Assembly: GCA_024642265.1 (NCBI GenBank)
Contig: JAHEBL010000009.1
Coordinates: 1 to 64,000 of the forward strand
Source: Haliea sp.
GTDB lineage: Bacteria > Pseudomonadota > Gammaproteobacteria > Pseudomonadales > Halieaceae
Reading direction: 5' to 3'
DNA length: 64,000 nt
Below the pieces are notes generated by a model. That model ran no database searches and had not been told where the DNA came from. It was given only the letters and a program-made list of their open reading frames with translations. The stretch's first letter is position 1, and the number at the start of each line of letters is the position of its first letter. This document shows, one piece after another, positions 55,591 through 64,000 of this stretch. The position numbers and the translations under genes were made by a program.

Positions 55591-58500
55591 TTACTGCAAC
55601 TGACCCTGCGGATGGGTGGAAGACTGCCCGCGATATCTTGCCAGAAACTCCCTCACCGTAACCGGAAGCGCCAGCATGGCCGGCGTTGCGACCAGTGTGA
55701 GAATAGTCGCAAATGACAGGCCGAAGACGATCGCCTGTGACAGCGGCGCCCAGAACAGCGCCATTTCACCGTTGGCTGTAATACTGCGCGAGATCAGGTC
55801 AACAGACAGGCCGCAGGCCAGGGGCAGCAATCCGAATACCGTGGTGACGGTCGTCAGGAGCACAGGACGCAAGCGCTGGGCCGTTGCCCTGACAATCACT
55901 GCCCGGGTATCCATTTCGGGGTGCATCCTGCGCACGTGGTTGAAGGTGTCTATCAGAATGATGTTGTTGTTAACCACAATGCCCGCCAGCGCGACCACTC
56001 CCACACCGGTGAGGATCGCGCTGAAGGGGTTGCCGAGAATCAGCAGGCCCAGCAACACTCCCGCGGTTGACATAACAACCGCCAGCATTATCAGGGCACT
56101 CTGGTAAAAGCTGTTGAACTGGGTAACCAGCAGGATAAACATCAGCGCCAGGGCCAGTAAAAACGCGACACCCACAAAAGCCATCGAGTCGGCCTGTTCC
56201 TCGTTGGCGCCGCGGAAACGGATCTTGATGGCCGGGTCGAAATCCTGTTGCTCCAGCCAGGTTTCGATCCGGCGCACCATCGTATCGGCCAGCACGCCAT
56301 CGACCACGTCCGCGCGTATCAATTCCACCGGTATGCCGTCTACCCGGCTGAGGGTATCCACACCCGGGGCGGGCTTGATCTGCACGAAGTTCCTGAGGGG
56401 AACCATGCCCTGGCTGGTACTGATGCGCAGCTCGTCCATCGCCCGGATACCGCGATCGTCCCGGGGATATCGCACCCGGATATCGACGGCATCATCGGCC
56501 CCGTCAGGGCGGTATTCGGCGACCTTGACGCCATTTGTGACCAGTTGCACAGCGATGCCCGCTGAGGAGACATCGGCGCCGTATATGGCTGCCTGTGCCC
56601 GGTCCACCTCAATGCGCCACTCGATTGACGGCAACGCGGATGTATCGTCTATATCGAGAAGCTCGGGGAGAGAGTCCATATAAGCCCGGATCCGGGCCAT
56701 GGCGGGCTCCAGCAATGCCCGCTGACGCGAGGTAAGCTCGATCTGGATCGGCTTGCCGACCGGGGGGCCCTGCTCCAGGGGCAACAGTTCTACATGGATA
56801 CCAGCCAGGTGCGCGGTACGCCTGCGGATCTCGCGGATAATGGCATTGCCGGTGGTTTTGCGCTCTGACTCCGGGTAGAGCTCCAGGAATATCGAGCCGA
56901 TACGATCCGAACTACTGCTGGTCCCGCGACTCCCGGCGCCGCTGCCGGGCAACAGCGTCTGGCTGTTGACAAAGCGTATGCCCGGCACCTGCAGAATTTC
57001 GCGCTCAACCTCGAGCACCAGTGCGTTGACTTCACTGGCGGAAAAATTGCCCCGGCCCAGCACCGAAACCTGGACGAACTGGGGCTCGGCATCGGAGAAA
57101 AATATCGTACCGACACCGAATTTGCCGTAGGCCCAGAAAATACTGAACAACATCCCGGCAATAAGTCCCAGCGCAAGCTGTGGTCGACGGCAGACTCGCG
57201 TCAGCAGGCGGGCAAAACGCCCCGTTGTCGATTGCAGCAGGGTCGGATCACCGGATTCCAGCAGGTGCATGGCCTCCGCCGTTTTGCGACTGTGGCCGGA
57301 CGGCCTGCCAAACATTGAGCCCAGCACCGGGCCGAACAACAGGGCGTACAGCAAGGATCCGGTCAGCACCGTAAACACCGTCACCGGGAGATATCCCATA
57401 AACTGGCCGGCCACGCCGGGCCAGAACACCAGGGGAAGGAAAGCCGCCAGCGTGGTCGCGGTGGATGCGGTGACCGGCCAGAACATGCGTTTCACCGCCT
57501 CGGCGTAAGCAGCCTTGTGCCCCATACCATCGCCCATCATGCGGTCGGCGTACTCGGTGACAACGATACCGCCGTCAATCAGCATCCCCAGCCCCAGCAA
57601 CATGCCGAACATCACCATAAAATTGAAGGTGTAGCCCAGCTGATAAATGATTATGACGGAAAACAGCAGGGATACCGGAATCCCCAGCCCCACGATGAGG
57701 CCGCTTCGGAAACCCATGGCCGCCACCACCAGTACCATCACCAGCGCCAGTGCCGTCACGATATTGCCTTCCAGCTCCCTTACCTGGAGCTCGGCGAATT
57801 CTGCCTGGTTCTGCGACACCACCAGCTCTATACCCGCGGGAATCAGCGGACGCGCGGCTTCCACGATCGCCAGCACCTGTTCCACGCTATCGATGACATT
57901 GGCGTCCGCTCGCTTGGTGACTTCGATGGAAATGGCGTCGCGACCGTTATAGCGCGCATAGCTGGTACGATCCTTGAAGGTCCTGCGCACCGTGGCCACA
58001 TCCTGCAGGGTGACTATTTTGTCCCCTGAACTGCGGATAGGCAGATCGAGGATATCAACGGCCTCTTCGACTACAGCCGGGACCTTGACCGAAAAGCGCC
58101 CTTTACCGGTGTCGATGCTACCGGCGGGAATCAGGCGATTGTTGCGCTGCAGCGTGCTTAACAGCTCCTCGCTGGAAATACGGTAAGCGTTGAGGGCATC
58201 GGGGTCGATCAGCACCTCAAGCAACTCCTCCCTGTGCCCCTGCAGGTCTGCGGCGAGCACGGATGGAATCGACTCTATATCATCCCGAAGTTTCAGTGCT
58301 GTCTGGTAGACGCTGCGTTCGCTGGCATTCTCACCAATAAGGTTGACCTGCACTATTGGAAAGTCATCGACCGTGAGCTCCTGAACAAACGGCTCCTCCG
58401 CCGTGCTGGGCATCTCTGCCTTGGCCCGGTTCACCGCCTCGCGCACATCACTCAGGGCCTGGTTGAGATCCCGGGTGACATCAAACTCGACGAAAAAAAC

Positions 58501-58770
58501 AGCCATCCCCTCCGACGCCGTGGACTTGAGCTCCACCACGCCCTCGAGCTTGCGAAGTTCGATTTCCATGGGCTGGACCAGCAGGCGCTCGGCATCCTCC
58601 GGGGAGATACCTTCATGCATCACACCGATATAGTAGTAGGGCAGCTCGATATGGGGATCGTTGGCGATAGGCAGCAAGGCGCGCGCAATGAAGCCCACTA
58701 CCACCAGTACCGCCAGCAATGACATAGTGGTGCGGGTTCGGCCGATGGCCGACTCGATGAGAGAGGTCAT
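55591..58770 (-). CDS. RND efflux permease
   Basis: 1059 residues with the RND layout: TM1, a large periplasmic loop, TM2-6, second loop and TM8-12. The TM4 proton-relay region reads MLIDGGIVVTEY, keeping one Asp but with Gly at the second of the Asp pair seen in HAE1 pumps, and the TM10 lysine region reads GIVVNNNIILIDTF, with Asn instead of Lys. It probably belongs to a divergent RND group with a different coupling. It overlaps the adaptor gene by 4 bases (58767-58770). Confidence 0.93.
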   Translation of the reverse strand: MTSLIESAIGRTRTTMSLLAVLVVVGFIARALLPIANDPHIELPYYYIGVMHEGISPEDAERLLVQPMEIELRKLEGVVELKSTASEGMAVFFVEFDVTRDLNQALSDVREAVNRAKAEMPSTAEEPFVQELTVDDFPIVQVNLIGENASERSVYQTALKLRDDIESIPSVLAADLQGHREELLEVLIDPDALNAYRISSEELLSTLQRNNRLIPAGSIDTGKGRFSVKVPAVVEEAVDILDLPIRSSGDKIVTLQDVATVRRTFKDRTSYARYNGRDAISIEVTKRADANVIDSVEQVLAIVEAARPLIPAGIELVVSQNQAEFAELQVRELEGNIVTALALVMVLVVAAMGFRSGLIVGLGIPVSLLFSVIIIYQLGYTFNFMVMFGMLLGLGMLIDGGIVVTEYADRMMGDGMGHKAAYAEAVKRMFWPVTASTATTLAAFLPLVFWPGVAGQFMGYLPVTVFTVLTGSLLYALLFGPVLGSMFGRPSGHSRKTAEAMHLLESGDPTLLQSTTGRFARLLTRVCRRPQLALGLIAGMLFSIFWAYGKFGVGTIFFSDAEPQFVQVSVLGRGNFSASEVNALVLEVEREILQVPGIRFVNSQTLLPGSGAGSRGTSSSSDRIGSIFLELYPESERKTTGNAIIREIRRRTAHLAGIHVELLPLEQGPPVGKPIQIELTSRQRALLEPAMARIRAYMDSLPELLDIDDTSALPSIEWRIEVDRAQAAIYGADVSSAGIAVQLVTNGVKVAEYRPDGADDAVDIRVRYPRDDRGIRAMDELRISTSQGMVPLRNFVQIKPAPGVDTLSRVDGIPVELIRADVVDGVLADTMVRRIETWLEQQDFDPAIKIRFRGANEEQADSMAFVGVAFLLALALMFILLVTQFNSFYQSALIMLAVVMSTAGVLLGLLILGNPFSAILTGVGVVALAGIVVNNNIILIDTFNHVRRMHPEMDTRAVIVRATAQRLRPVLLTTVTTVFGLLPLACGLSVDLISRSITANGEMALFWAPLSQAIVFGLSFATILTLVATPAMLALPVTVREFLARYRGQSSTHPQGQLQ

Positions 58771-59879
58771 GGCTGCGCTACTTGTGTGCTGCGCTCGTCT
58801 GAGTAAACCGGTTCGACAATCTCACCCACGGAGACAAACTCCTGCCCCACCGTTATCAAGCGGGTGGTTTTGGGCAGCCCGGTAACCCAGACACCGTCGG
58901 GGCCATCTTCGATGATCCGTATCTTGTGAAACCTCACCCGGTTGGACCTGTCGACAGTGCGCACGCCTATCTCGCCCTGGTCATCAAGCGCAAACAGAGC
59001 CGGTGAAATCTGATGTGCCTTCACATCACCCAGGCCAAAACGCACGCTGACGGTCAGGCCCGAACGAATACTGTAATCGCCATTCTCCACGGTAATCTCG
59101 ATCGGGTAGGTCCGGGTTAGCGGGTCACTCTGCTTGCCGACAAAGGTGACCACGCCCTCAATGTCCCTGCCTGTACTGGTGCGCGCGGAGACACGACCCC
59201 CCAGCCGCAGGCTCTCGACTTCGGTCTCGGTGACATCGGCCCTCACCAGCATCGGATCCAGGTCGATGAGGGTGGCACAGACCGCCCCGGGAACCGCATA
59301 GTCCCCGGTGTTCATATGGAGATCCTCTACCACGCCGCTGAAGGGCGCGCTGATCCGCGTACGCTCAAGATTGAGTACCTGGCGGCGCAACTGGGCGCGC
59401 GCGGCCTCCAGCCGGGCCGCCGCGGCCGCTATCGCCGTCCGGGACTGCAGGCCCTGCTCCTTGAGTTTGAGGCTGCCCTCATACTGGATCCTGGCGTCCT
59501 CAAGGGCGGCCTCGGCCTCCGCCACCGCGGCATCACGGTCGTCCACCGCCACTTCGCACAACAGGTCGCCCTCCTCTACCCGCATGCCGCGCTCCACCGG
59601 CCGGGATACCACTGTGCCGGCAATCTCGGCCATCACCTCCACGGCGCGCTTGCTCTCGGTCCGGCCGCGCAGCACCAGAAAGCGGGTGCGCGACTCCGAT
59701 TTGATGACCTCGGCGCGCACCCTGGCGGGCTCGCCCGCAGCAGCCCCCACAGCCCCCTCCTCCTGGATAGCAAGCGCGGGGTGCTCCTGCGGCGCGGATT
59801 CACCGAAAAACAGCCCCGACCCCAGCCAGACCAGAAGGCCGACAGCTACGATCGTTGCAGAGATGAGATTCCTGGACAT
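58767..59879 (-). CDS. HlyD/MFP periplasmic adaptor of the RND pump
   Basis: 370 residues: N-terminal TM/signal segment (7-25), barrel-sandwich hybrid with AEIAGTVVSRPVERGMRVEEG, helical hairpin (about 120-185) and beta-barrel. It joins the RND permease to an outer-membrane channel. It overlaps the permease start by 4 bases. Upstream are no regulators; the promoter is in the gap near 59.9 kb. Confidence 0.95.
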   Translation of the reverse strand: MSRNLISATIVAVGLLVWLGSGLFFGESAPQEHPALAIQEEGAVGAAAGEPARVRAEVIKSESRTRFLVLRGRTESKRAVEVMAEIAGTVVSRPVERGMRVEEGDLLCEVAVDDRDAAVAEAEAALEDARIQYEGSLKLKEQGLQSRTAIAAAAARLEAARAQLRRQVLNLERTRISAPFSGVVEDLHMNTGDYAVPGAVCATLIDLDPMLVRADVTETEVESLRLGGRVSARTSTGRDIEGVVTFVGKQSDPLTRTYPIEITVENGDYSIRSGLTVSVRFGLGDVKAHQISPALFALDDQGEIGVRTVDRSNRVRFHKIRIIEDGPDGVWVTGLPKTTRLITVGQEFVSVGEIVEPVYSDERSTQVAQP

Positions 59880-60006
59880 TTACGGTTACTGACACCTGGC
59901 GCCTGCGAGGCGGGCATTATACTGGCTGGACCGACCCCCCCACTGTGACATGTTTCACACGATTTGGCCTTCCCACGCTGTTGTACGGCCGCAATGCCAC
60001 AACGGA

Positions 60007-60669
60007 CTATAAAGGCTCGTCCTGGTCGGCCACGACGGCGGAGTCGGAAACCAGGGAATGCATCCAGTAGCCTTTTGCCTGGCTAAACCGGTATAGCAGC
60101 GCAGCCAGGGCTATCAGCAGGGCTACAATGGACGTCGGACCATGGTTATCACTCAGCCACAGCACCAGGCCGAACATGCAGAACAGGCATACGACCAGGA
60201 TCGTGGCGCTGTAGTCCCGCCAGCTGGCCGGCTCCACCTTGCTGAAAAAATAGTCGTTTGCAGGATCCTGGCGGGCCTGCCGCATGGTCAGGTGGCTGCC
60301 CATGGTAGCCACCGCGAATACAGCGCCCAATAAAACGAACCAGACAGCCAGTAAGCCCGGCCGCATCAGGTCGATCATCGCAAACTCCAGCAGGCCAATC
60401 AGAAACGGGATCAGGGTGTCTTCCAGCGAGGGAAGCCAGGTGAAACGCAGAACAAAACTGACGTAGAAGACCCAGATCAGGAGAATACCCACCAGCATAA
60501 CCAGCAATTGCAGCCAACCGACGACTGCCTCCAGCCCTGCCTGCCAGAGAAAACTGCTGTCCTCTATCCTGCTCCAGAATAACTCCAGTGCCAGTGCCTG
60601 TATCATACTCAGGATCGTGAGGATGATGGAAGGCAACAGGTCTTTCGCGCGATCCAGGTTACTCTGCAT
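60007..60669 (-). CDS. Multi-pass membrane protein of unknown function
   Basis: 220 residues from ATG 60669 (GGAGA eight bases upstream); the longer frame to 60882 is not supported. Six or so TM helices (ILTILSMIQALALELFW, LLVMLVGILLIWVFYVSFVL, and onwards). No conserved family recognised. The topology suggests a small integral membrane protein. It stands between the RND operon and the VOC gene, divergent from the latter. Confidence 0.75.
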   Translation of the reverse strand: MQSNLDRAKDLLPSIILTILSMIQALALELFWSRIEDSSFLWQAGLEAVVGWLQLLVMLVGILLIWVFYVSFVLRFTWLPSLEDTLIPFLIGLLEFAMIDLMRPGLLAVWFVLLGAVFAVATMGSHLTMRQARQDPANDYFFSKVEPASWRDYSATILVVCLFCMFGLVLWLSDNHGPTSIVALLIALAALLYRFSQAKGYWMHSLVSDSAVVADQDEPL

Positions 60670-60970
60670 TGTGTAAAGTCTCCGTAAAATATGACGTCCC
60701 GACAGCGACATGACGTTACATCGCCCAGGGCCAAGGGGTTGTGGATAATCCCTGCAGCCTAGTTGCTCCCCCGGAGACGGGCAAGTGTGCTGGCGGCGGC
60801 AGGATAGTCCGCATACAGCAGCCGGTCTTCTGGTGCGGGCCCGCTCTCTTGTGCAACCAGCGAACATCCGCGACCGGTTCACTGATGCCGGCCCCCTTTA
60901 AACGTTCTTGTATCGCTGGATAGATCGACTAGACTCTAACTCCTCGCAACCACACCAAGGGAAAACAGGT
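60670..60970. other. 301-bp divergent promoter region
   Basis: No gene. ATGACGT occurs twice, at 60691-60697 and 60710-60716 (19 bases apart), just upstream of the membrane-protein start and could be operator half-sites. A lone TGTGGATAA (60741-60749) matches a DnaA box but is isolated. The VOC gene has its own promoter (see 60908-60935). Confidence 0.4.
60908..60935 (+). promoter_or_regulatory. Candidate promoter of the downstream VOC gene
   Basis: TTGTAT (60908-60913), a 16-base spacer and TAGACT (60930-60935), about 35 bases before ATG 60971. Confidence 0.45.
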
Positions 60971-61351
60971 ATGTTCAGTCACATCATGGTTGGCGCCAAT
61001 GACATTGAAAAATCAAAGGCTTTTTACGATGCGATCCTTGCAGAACTGGGCCATGAGCCCGGCGTCTTCGATGACAAGGGCCGCTGCTTCTACTTTACCC
61101 CCACGGGCATTTTTTCCATCACCAAACCCATCAACGGCGAGCCTGCCGGCCCTGGCAATGGCAACACAATAGGCTTTGCGGCCGCGGATCCGGCGGCGGC
61201 TGATCGCTGGCACGCCACAGGCCTCGCCAATGGCGGCAGTGACTGCGAGGACCCGCCGGGCGTGCGCGAAGGCGCGGGCGGAAAACTGTACCTGGCATAC
61301 CTGCGGGACCCGTCAGGCAACAAGTTATGCGCCCTGCACCGCCTGGCGTGA
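60971..61351 (+). CDS. VOC/glyoxalase superfamily protein
   Basis: 126 residues. FSHIMVGANDIEKSKAFYDAIL, TIGFAAADPAAADRW and YLAYLRDPSGNKLCAL give the VOC fold with His4 and metal-ligand sites. Short single-domain member; role (glyoxalase, resistance or isomerase) cannot be decided. ATG 60971 with AAGGGAAAACAGG upstream. Confidence 0.9.
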   Translation: MFSHIMVGANDIEKSKAFYDAILAELGHEPGVFDDKGRCFYFTPTGIFSITKPINGEPAGPGNGNTIGFAAADPAAADRWHATGLANGGSDCEDPPGVREGAGGKLYLAYLRDPSGNKLCALHRLA

Positions 61352-61402
61352 GCTGAACAAACCAGTCGGGACTGCTTCAGGTACCCGGGGAAAGCTGCCT
61401 TA

Positions 61403-62884
61403 TCAGATCGGCTCTGGCTCACCGCGGGCATTGATTGACTGCACGTGCCCCCGGTTGAGCAGTCGTGGCTCGGCCACGCCGCAGGAGTGAGCGATCACTT
61501 CCACCTCGTGCATCAGGTTGCGGGCGTAGCTGGCCACCCGGGCTGCCTTGTCGGTGGGATCCAGGCCTTTTTGCAGGTCTTCATCGTGAGTGGTTATACC
61601 GGTGGGGCAGGTGTTCTTGTTGCATTGCAGGGACTGTACACAACCCAGGGCAAACATGAACCCCCGGGCGGAGTTGACGCAGTCCGCGCCGAGGCACAGG
61701 CAGGCCGCCACCCCGGCAGGGTTGATCATCTTGCCCGAGCAGATAACCCGGATTCGCTCGCGCAGGCCGTGCGCCACCAGCACATCCACCAGCAGTGGCA
61801 GACTGCGCTGGATGGGCAGCCCCATGTAATCTATCAGGCTCTGGGGGGCAGCACCCGTGCCGCCGTCAGCGCTGTCCACAGTAAAAAAGTCAGGGGCGTA
61901 TTCAAGACCACGCTGCTGGATATGCAGGCACATCTCATCCAGCCATTCCGACTGGCCTATCACCGCTTTTATCCCCACCGGTTTCCCGGTCACGGACCGG
62001 ATACGATGAATCATGTCCAGCAGGTTGTCGATGGACTGGATGTCCCGGTGACGGTTAGGGCTCAGTGAATCCTGCCCCTGCGGGATGCCGCGGGTGCTGG
62101 CAATCACCTCGGTGACCTTGGCGCCCGGCAATATGCCGCCCTTGCCGGGCTTCGCCCCCTGGGACAGCTTGATTTCGAACATGCGCACCGCTTCGTGGTT
62201 CGCAATGGCCCTGAGCTTGTCGTCGCTCAGGTTGCCCTGCTCATCTCGCACGCCATACTTGGCGGTCCCTATCTGGAATATCAGGTCACAGCCGCCCTCC
62301 AGGTGAAACGCGGAGAGCGCACCTTCACCCGTGTTCAGCCAGATTCCCGCCTGCTTTGCGCCACGCGACAGTGCCCGCACAGCCGGGGCGGACACGGCAC
62401 CAAAACTCATGGCGGAAATGTTGAAGAACGACGTGGTGCTGTATGGGTGCAGGGCGTAGCCTTCGCCAAAGGTGATCGCGCTGCGCGGCTTGACCTCCTC
62501 CTCCAGGGGAGGGAAAAGGCCGTTGAGAAAAATGAAATCGCCCGGCTGGTTGAGGGGATGCGTGGAGCCAAAGGCCACGGTGGAATCGATGTTTTTCGCG
62601 GCCCTGTAGACCCAGGCGCGCTGGGCCCGGTTGAATGGCAGCTCTTCTCTGTCCAGCGCAAACAGGTACTGCCTGAAGAACTCGCCCAGGTGTTCAAAAA
62701 AATAGCGGAATCGGCCGATTACCGGGTAGTTGCGGCGAATGGTCTGCTTTTTCTGGGTAACATCGGCGATATACATGTACAGCACCGCCAGAATGAGCAG
62801 AACTATAAGACAGGCCAGGGCCAGCGTACCGTATTCCAGAAACTTGACTACAAAGCCCTGCAGTCTATCCAACTCGACTTCCAT
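61403..62884 (-). CDS. Membrane-anchored glutamate-synthase-like FMN enzyme
   Basis: 493 residues from ATG 62884 (AGGGGA six bases upstream). One TM helix (about 17-42, LALACLIVLLILAVLYMYI) anchors a central glutamate-synthase domain with FNISAMSFGAVSAPAVRALSRGAK, GGILPGAKVTEVIASTRG, and the 3Fe-4S cysteines in CVQSLQCNKNTCPTG. It lacks a glutaminase domain, so it resembles the FMN-binding glutamate-synthase-family enzymes of archaea and many bacteria, whose true reaction is often unknown. The TM anchor is characteristic of this subgroup. Confidence 0.9.
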   Translation of the reverse strand: MEVELDRLQGFVVKFLEYGTLALACLIVLLILAVLYMYIADVTQKKQTIRRNYPVIGRFRYFFEHLGEFFRQYLFALDREELPFNRAQRAWVYRAAKNIDSTVAFGSTHPLNQPGDFIFLNGLFPPLEEEVKPRSAITFGEGYALHPYSTTSFFNISAMSFGAVSAPAVRALSRGAKQAGIWLNTGEGALSAFHLEGGCDLIFQIGTAKYGVRDEQGNLSDDKLRAIANHEAVRMFEIKLSQGAKPGKGGILPGAKVTEVIASTRGIPQGQDSLSPNRHRDIQSIDNLLDMIHRIRSVTGKPVGIKAVIGQSEWLDEMCLHIQQRGLEYAPDFFTVDSADGGTGAAPQSLIDYMGLPIQRSLPLLVDVLVAHGLRERIRVICSGKMINPAGVAACLCLGADCVNSARGFMFALGCVQSLQCNKNTCPTGITTHDEDLQKGLDPTDKAARVASYARNLMHEVEVIAHSCGVAEPRLLNRGHVQSINARGEPEPI

Positions 62885-63036
62885 TGTGTTCCCCTGTCAG
62901 TCCTTTTGGCGCAACATGCTACAACAGGATTGCGCGGGACAAACCATACCAATTTTTTCGCCCCCGGTGGTAACACGCAACAAGCTGACGCACGGTCAGG
63001 CCCGCGAACGCCATTTAAAGGGGTAGATCGGGGCGA

Positions 63037-63750
63037 TCAGTAGGAAGTGGCTTGCGAGATGCTGCTGCCGCGGAAGCTTTTAGTCAGGGCGTTTCTGTAG
63101 CGTTCGTGCAGGATTTTTACCCGTTTGACGTAGGTCCGGGTTTCCTCAAAGGGCGGGATACCGTTGTAGCGTTCCACCGCTCCAGGCCCGGCATTGTAGG
63201 CCGCGGTAGCCAGCAGGGTATTGCCACCGTTCTGATCCAGCAGCCAGGCGAGGTAGCGCACGCCACCCCGGATATTCTGTTCCGGTGCAAGGGCGTCCGC
63301 TACGCCCATATCCTGTGCTGTTGCCGGCATCAGCTGCATCAGGCCGAGCGCGCCCTTCTTGGACCTGGCCGCCGGCCTGAAGGCCGATTCGGCGTGGATG
63401 ACGGCCCGCACCAGCGCCGGATCTACCTGGTACCTGTCAGCCGCCGAGTTGATCGCATAACTGAAGGCGTCCAGTTGCAGCGGAGTATTATGCCAGTCAA
63501 CCCGGGATTTCAGGTTACAGGCAAAGCAGGAGAGTTGTACCACCTCATATCTTCTCCCCACCGGGGCCTGGTCGGAATACGAGCGGACGCCATTTTTGTC
63601 ACGGTACTTGTAGATCTTCATGGGCTGCTGGACTGGAGCCGACTCGGCCGCTGCCGGGCTATTGTCCTGGGCAGCACCATCCACGTCCGCCAGGACGTGC
63701 AATGAACAGCACCAAAAAAAAGCCAGGAAAAGCCCCGATAAAACCTTCAC
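63037..63750 (-). CDS. Lytic transglycosylase (SLT) with DUF4124 domain
   Basis: 237 residues from GTG 63750, which puts a signal peptide (1-22, ending HVLADVDG) at the front; an ATG at 63798 would put 16 basic residues before it. A DUF4124-type segment (KIYKYRDKNGVRSYSDQAP, 45-63) with CFAC at 75-78 precedes the SLT domain with catalytic Glu121 in HAESAFRPA, GLMQLMPATA and AYNAGPGAV. It cleaves peptidoglycan between MurNAc and GlcNAc and may open the wall for envelope remodelling. Confidence 0.93.
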   Translation of the reverse strand: MKVLSGLFLAFFWCCSLHVLADVDGAAQDNSPAAAESAPVQQPMKIYKYRDKNGVRSYSDQAPVGRRYEVVQLSCFACNLKSRVDWHNTPLQLDAFSYAINSAADRYQVDPALVRAVIHAESAFRPAARSKKGALGLMQLMPATAQDMGVADALAPEQNIRGGVRYLAWLLDQNGGNTLLATAAYNAGPGAVERYNGIPPFEETRTYVKRVKILHERYRNALTKSFRGSSISQATSY

Positions 63751-63815
63751 GTCATATTGTCTTCTTCTTTTTCCCCGGCCCAATTGTAGCCCAGCCACAG
63801 GCGCGACACACCGCG

Positions 63816-63855
63816 TAGGCGGGGTAAAAAGGGCAGAAAAGTACTGATTTTGACT
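63816..63855 (+). repeat. Second copy of the TAGGCGGGGTAA ... GATTTTGACT pair
   Basis: TAGGCGGGGTAA (63816-63827), 18 bases, GATTTTGACT (63846-63855). The first copy (8379-8408) has an 8-base spacer, so the spacing differs by ten bases, one helical turn. It lies upstream (minus-strand sense) of the transglycosylase. Unknown function. Confidence 0.5.
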
Positions 63856-63958
63856 ATTTACGCTGACTTCCGCCGACCCTGCGGACCCCCTGAATCCGTC
63901 GTCCGCACTTGCACCGCGTGATTGAGAAGCACCGGACTGGCCGGCACCGGGGCTGCTC

Positions 63959-64000
63959 TTAAGGCAGAACCGTCATCATCAGAAAGCCGGTAAACGCCGC
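63959..64000 (-). CDS. Possible C-terminus of a membrane protein (partial)
   Basis: Reading from the window edge on the minus strand, thirteen codons spell AAFTGFLMMTVLP followed by TAA (63959-63961). Hydrophobic and plausible as the last residues of a membrane protein whose body lies beyond 64000. Too short for certainty. Confidence 0.3.
   Translation of the reverse strand, partial: AAFTGFLMMTVLP

Noticed and set aside
60741-60749. Perfect DnaA box (TGTGGATAA)
   Set aside because: A single site with no AT-rich unwinding region, dnaA/dnaN or further boxes nearby; not an origin.

Overview
The window is chromosomal DNA from a GC-rich Gram-negative bacterium. It carries about 50 protein-coding genes on both strands, mostly in operons of one to four genes. 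Lipoprotein signals, an RND pump with its adaptor, an outer-membrane barrel protein, PqiA, GltS, cytochrome P450 and CoA-dependent lipid enzymes point to a marine, aerobic, heterotrophic gammaproteobacterium. A Halieaceae/Cellvibrionales-like lineage is my inference; no rRNA or phylogenetic marker is present to prove it. I see no rRNA, tRNA, CRISPR array, prophage, insertion sequence or replication origin.

Layout. 0-9.7 kb: a secreted DUF4185-like protein, an orphan PqiA-type membrane protein, a coiled-coil protein, then a same-strand run of DUF2452, DUF427, SDR-DUF2867 and an unknown gene, followed by a phospholipase-D lipoprotein and a TrkA/RCK potassium-channel-like protein. 9.7-14.3 kb: a molybdopterin oxidoreductase with a 76-residue partner, a divergent HxlR regulator, and a stomatin/NfeD pair. 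14.4-25.4 kb: a PhoD-like phosphatase, an oligopeptidase B lipoprotein and a lipid/CoA block (acyl-CoA ligase, SDR, CaiB/BaiF CoA-transferase, enoyl-CoA hydratase family) with transporters. 25.4-32.3 kb: amphi-Trp protein, VOC protein, MFS transporter, M3 oligoendopeptidase, then a GltS-like carrier directly followed by a TAXI solute-binding lipoprotein.

32.3-45.2 kb is the most unusual part. A TerB-like membrane gene plus FkbM methyltransferase pair is present twice, and the copies have decayed reciprocally: copy 1 keeps TerB and has a truncated FkbM, copy 2 keeps FkbM and only a stub of TerB. The broken FkbM ends in an exact 45-bp copy of an internal piece of the hydrolase gene 2.5 kb away. 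Between the copies lie a three-gene operon of helical proteins (including a DUF6384-like protein) and a rhomboid protease. A 38-bp non-coding element is shared by the two flanks. Downstream are a secreted phosphatase fused to an atypical-kinase-like domain, a small cytochrome c, and a transporter fused to an Ig-like domain.

45.3-64 kb: a TolB/FlgO-TPR signalling protein with a lipoprotein, a flavin monooxygenase-like enzyme, a SnoaL-like protein, DNA polymerase IV, a tyrosine phosphatase, a cytochrome P450, a PQQ-type sugar dehydrogenase lipoprotein, an outer-membrane protein, an RND efflux operon, a VOC protein, a membrane-anchored glutamate-synthase-like flavoenzyme and a lytic transglycosylase. 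Each window edge may hold the tail of a further gene. Functional assignments rest on motifs read by eye; no database search was possible.
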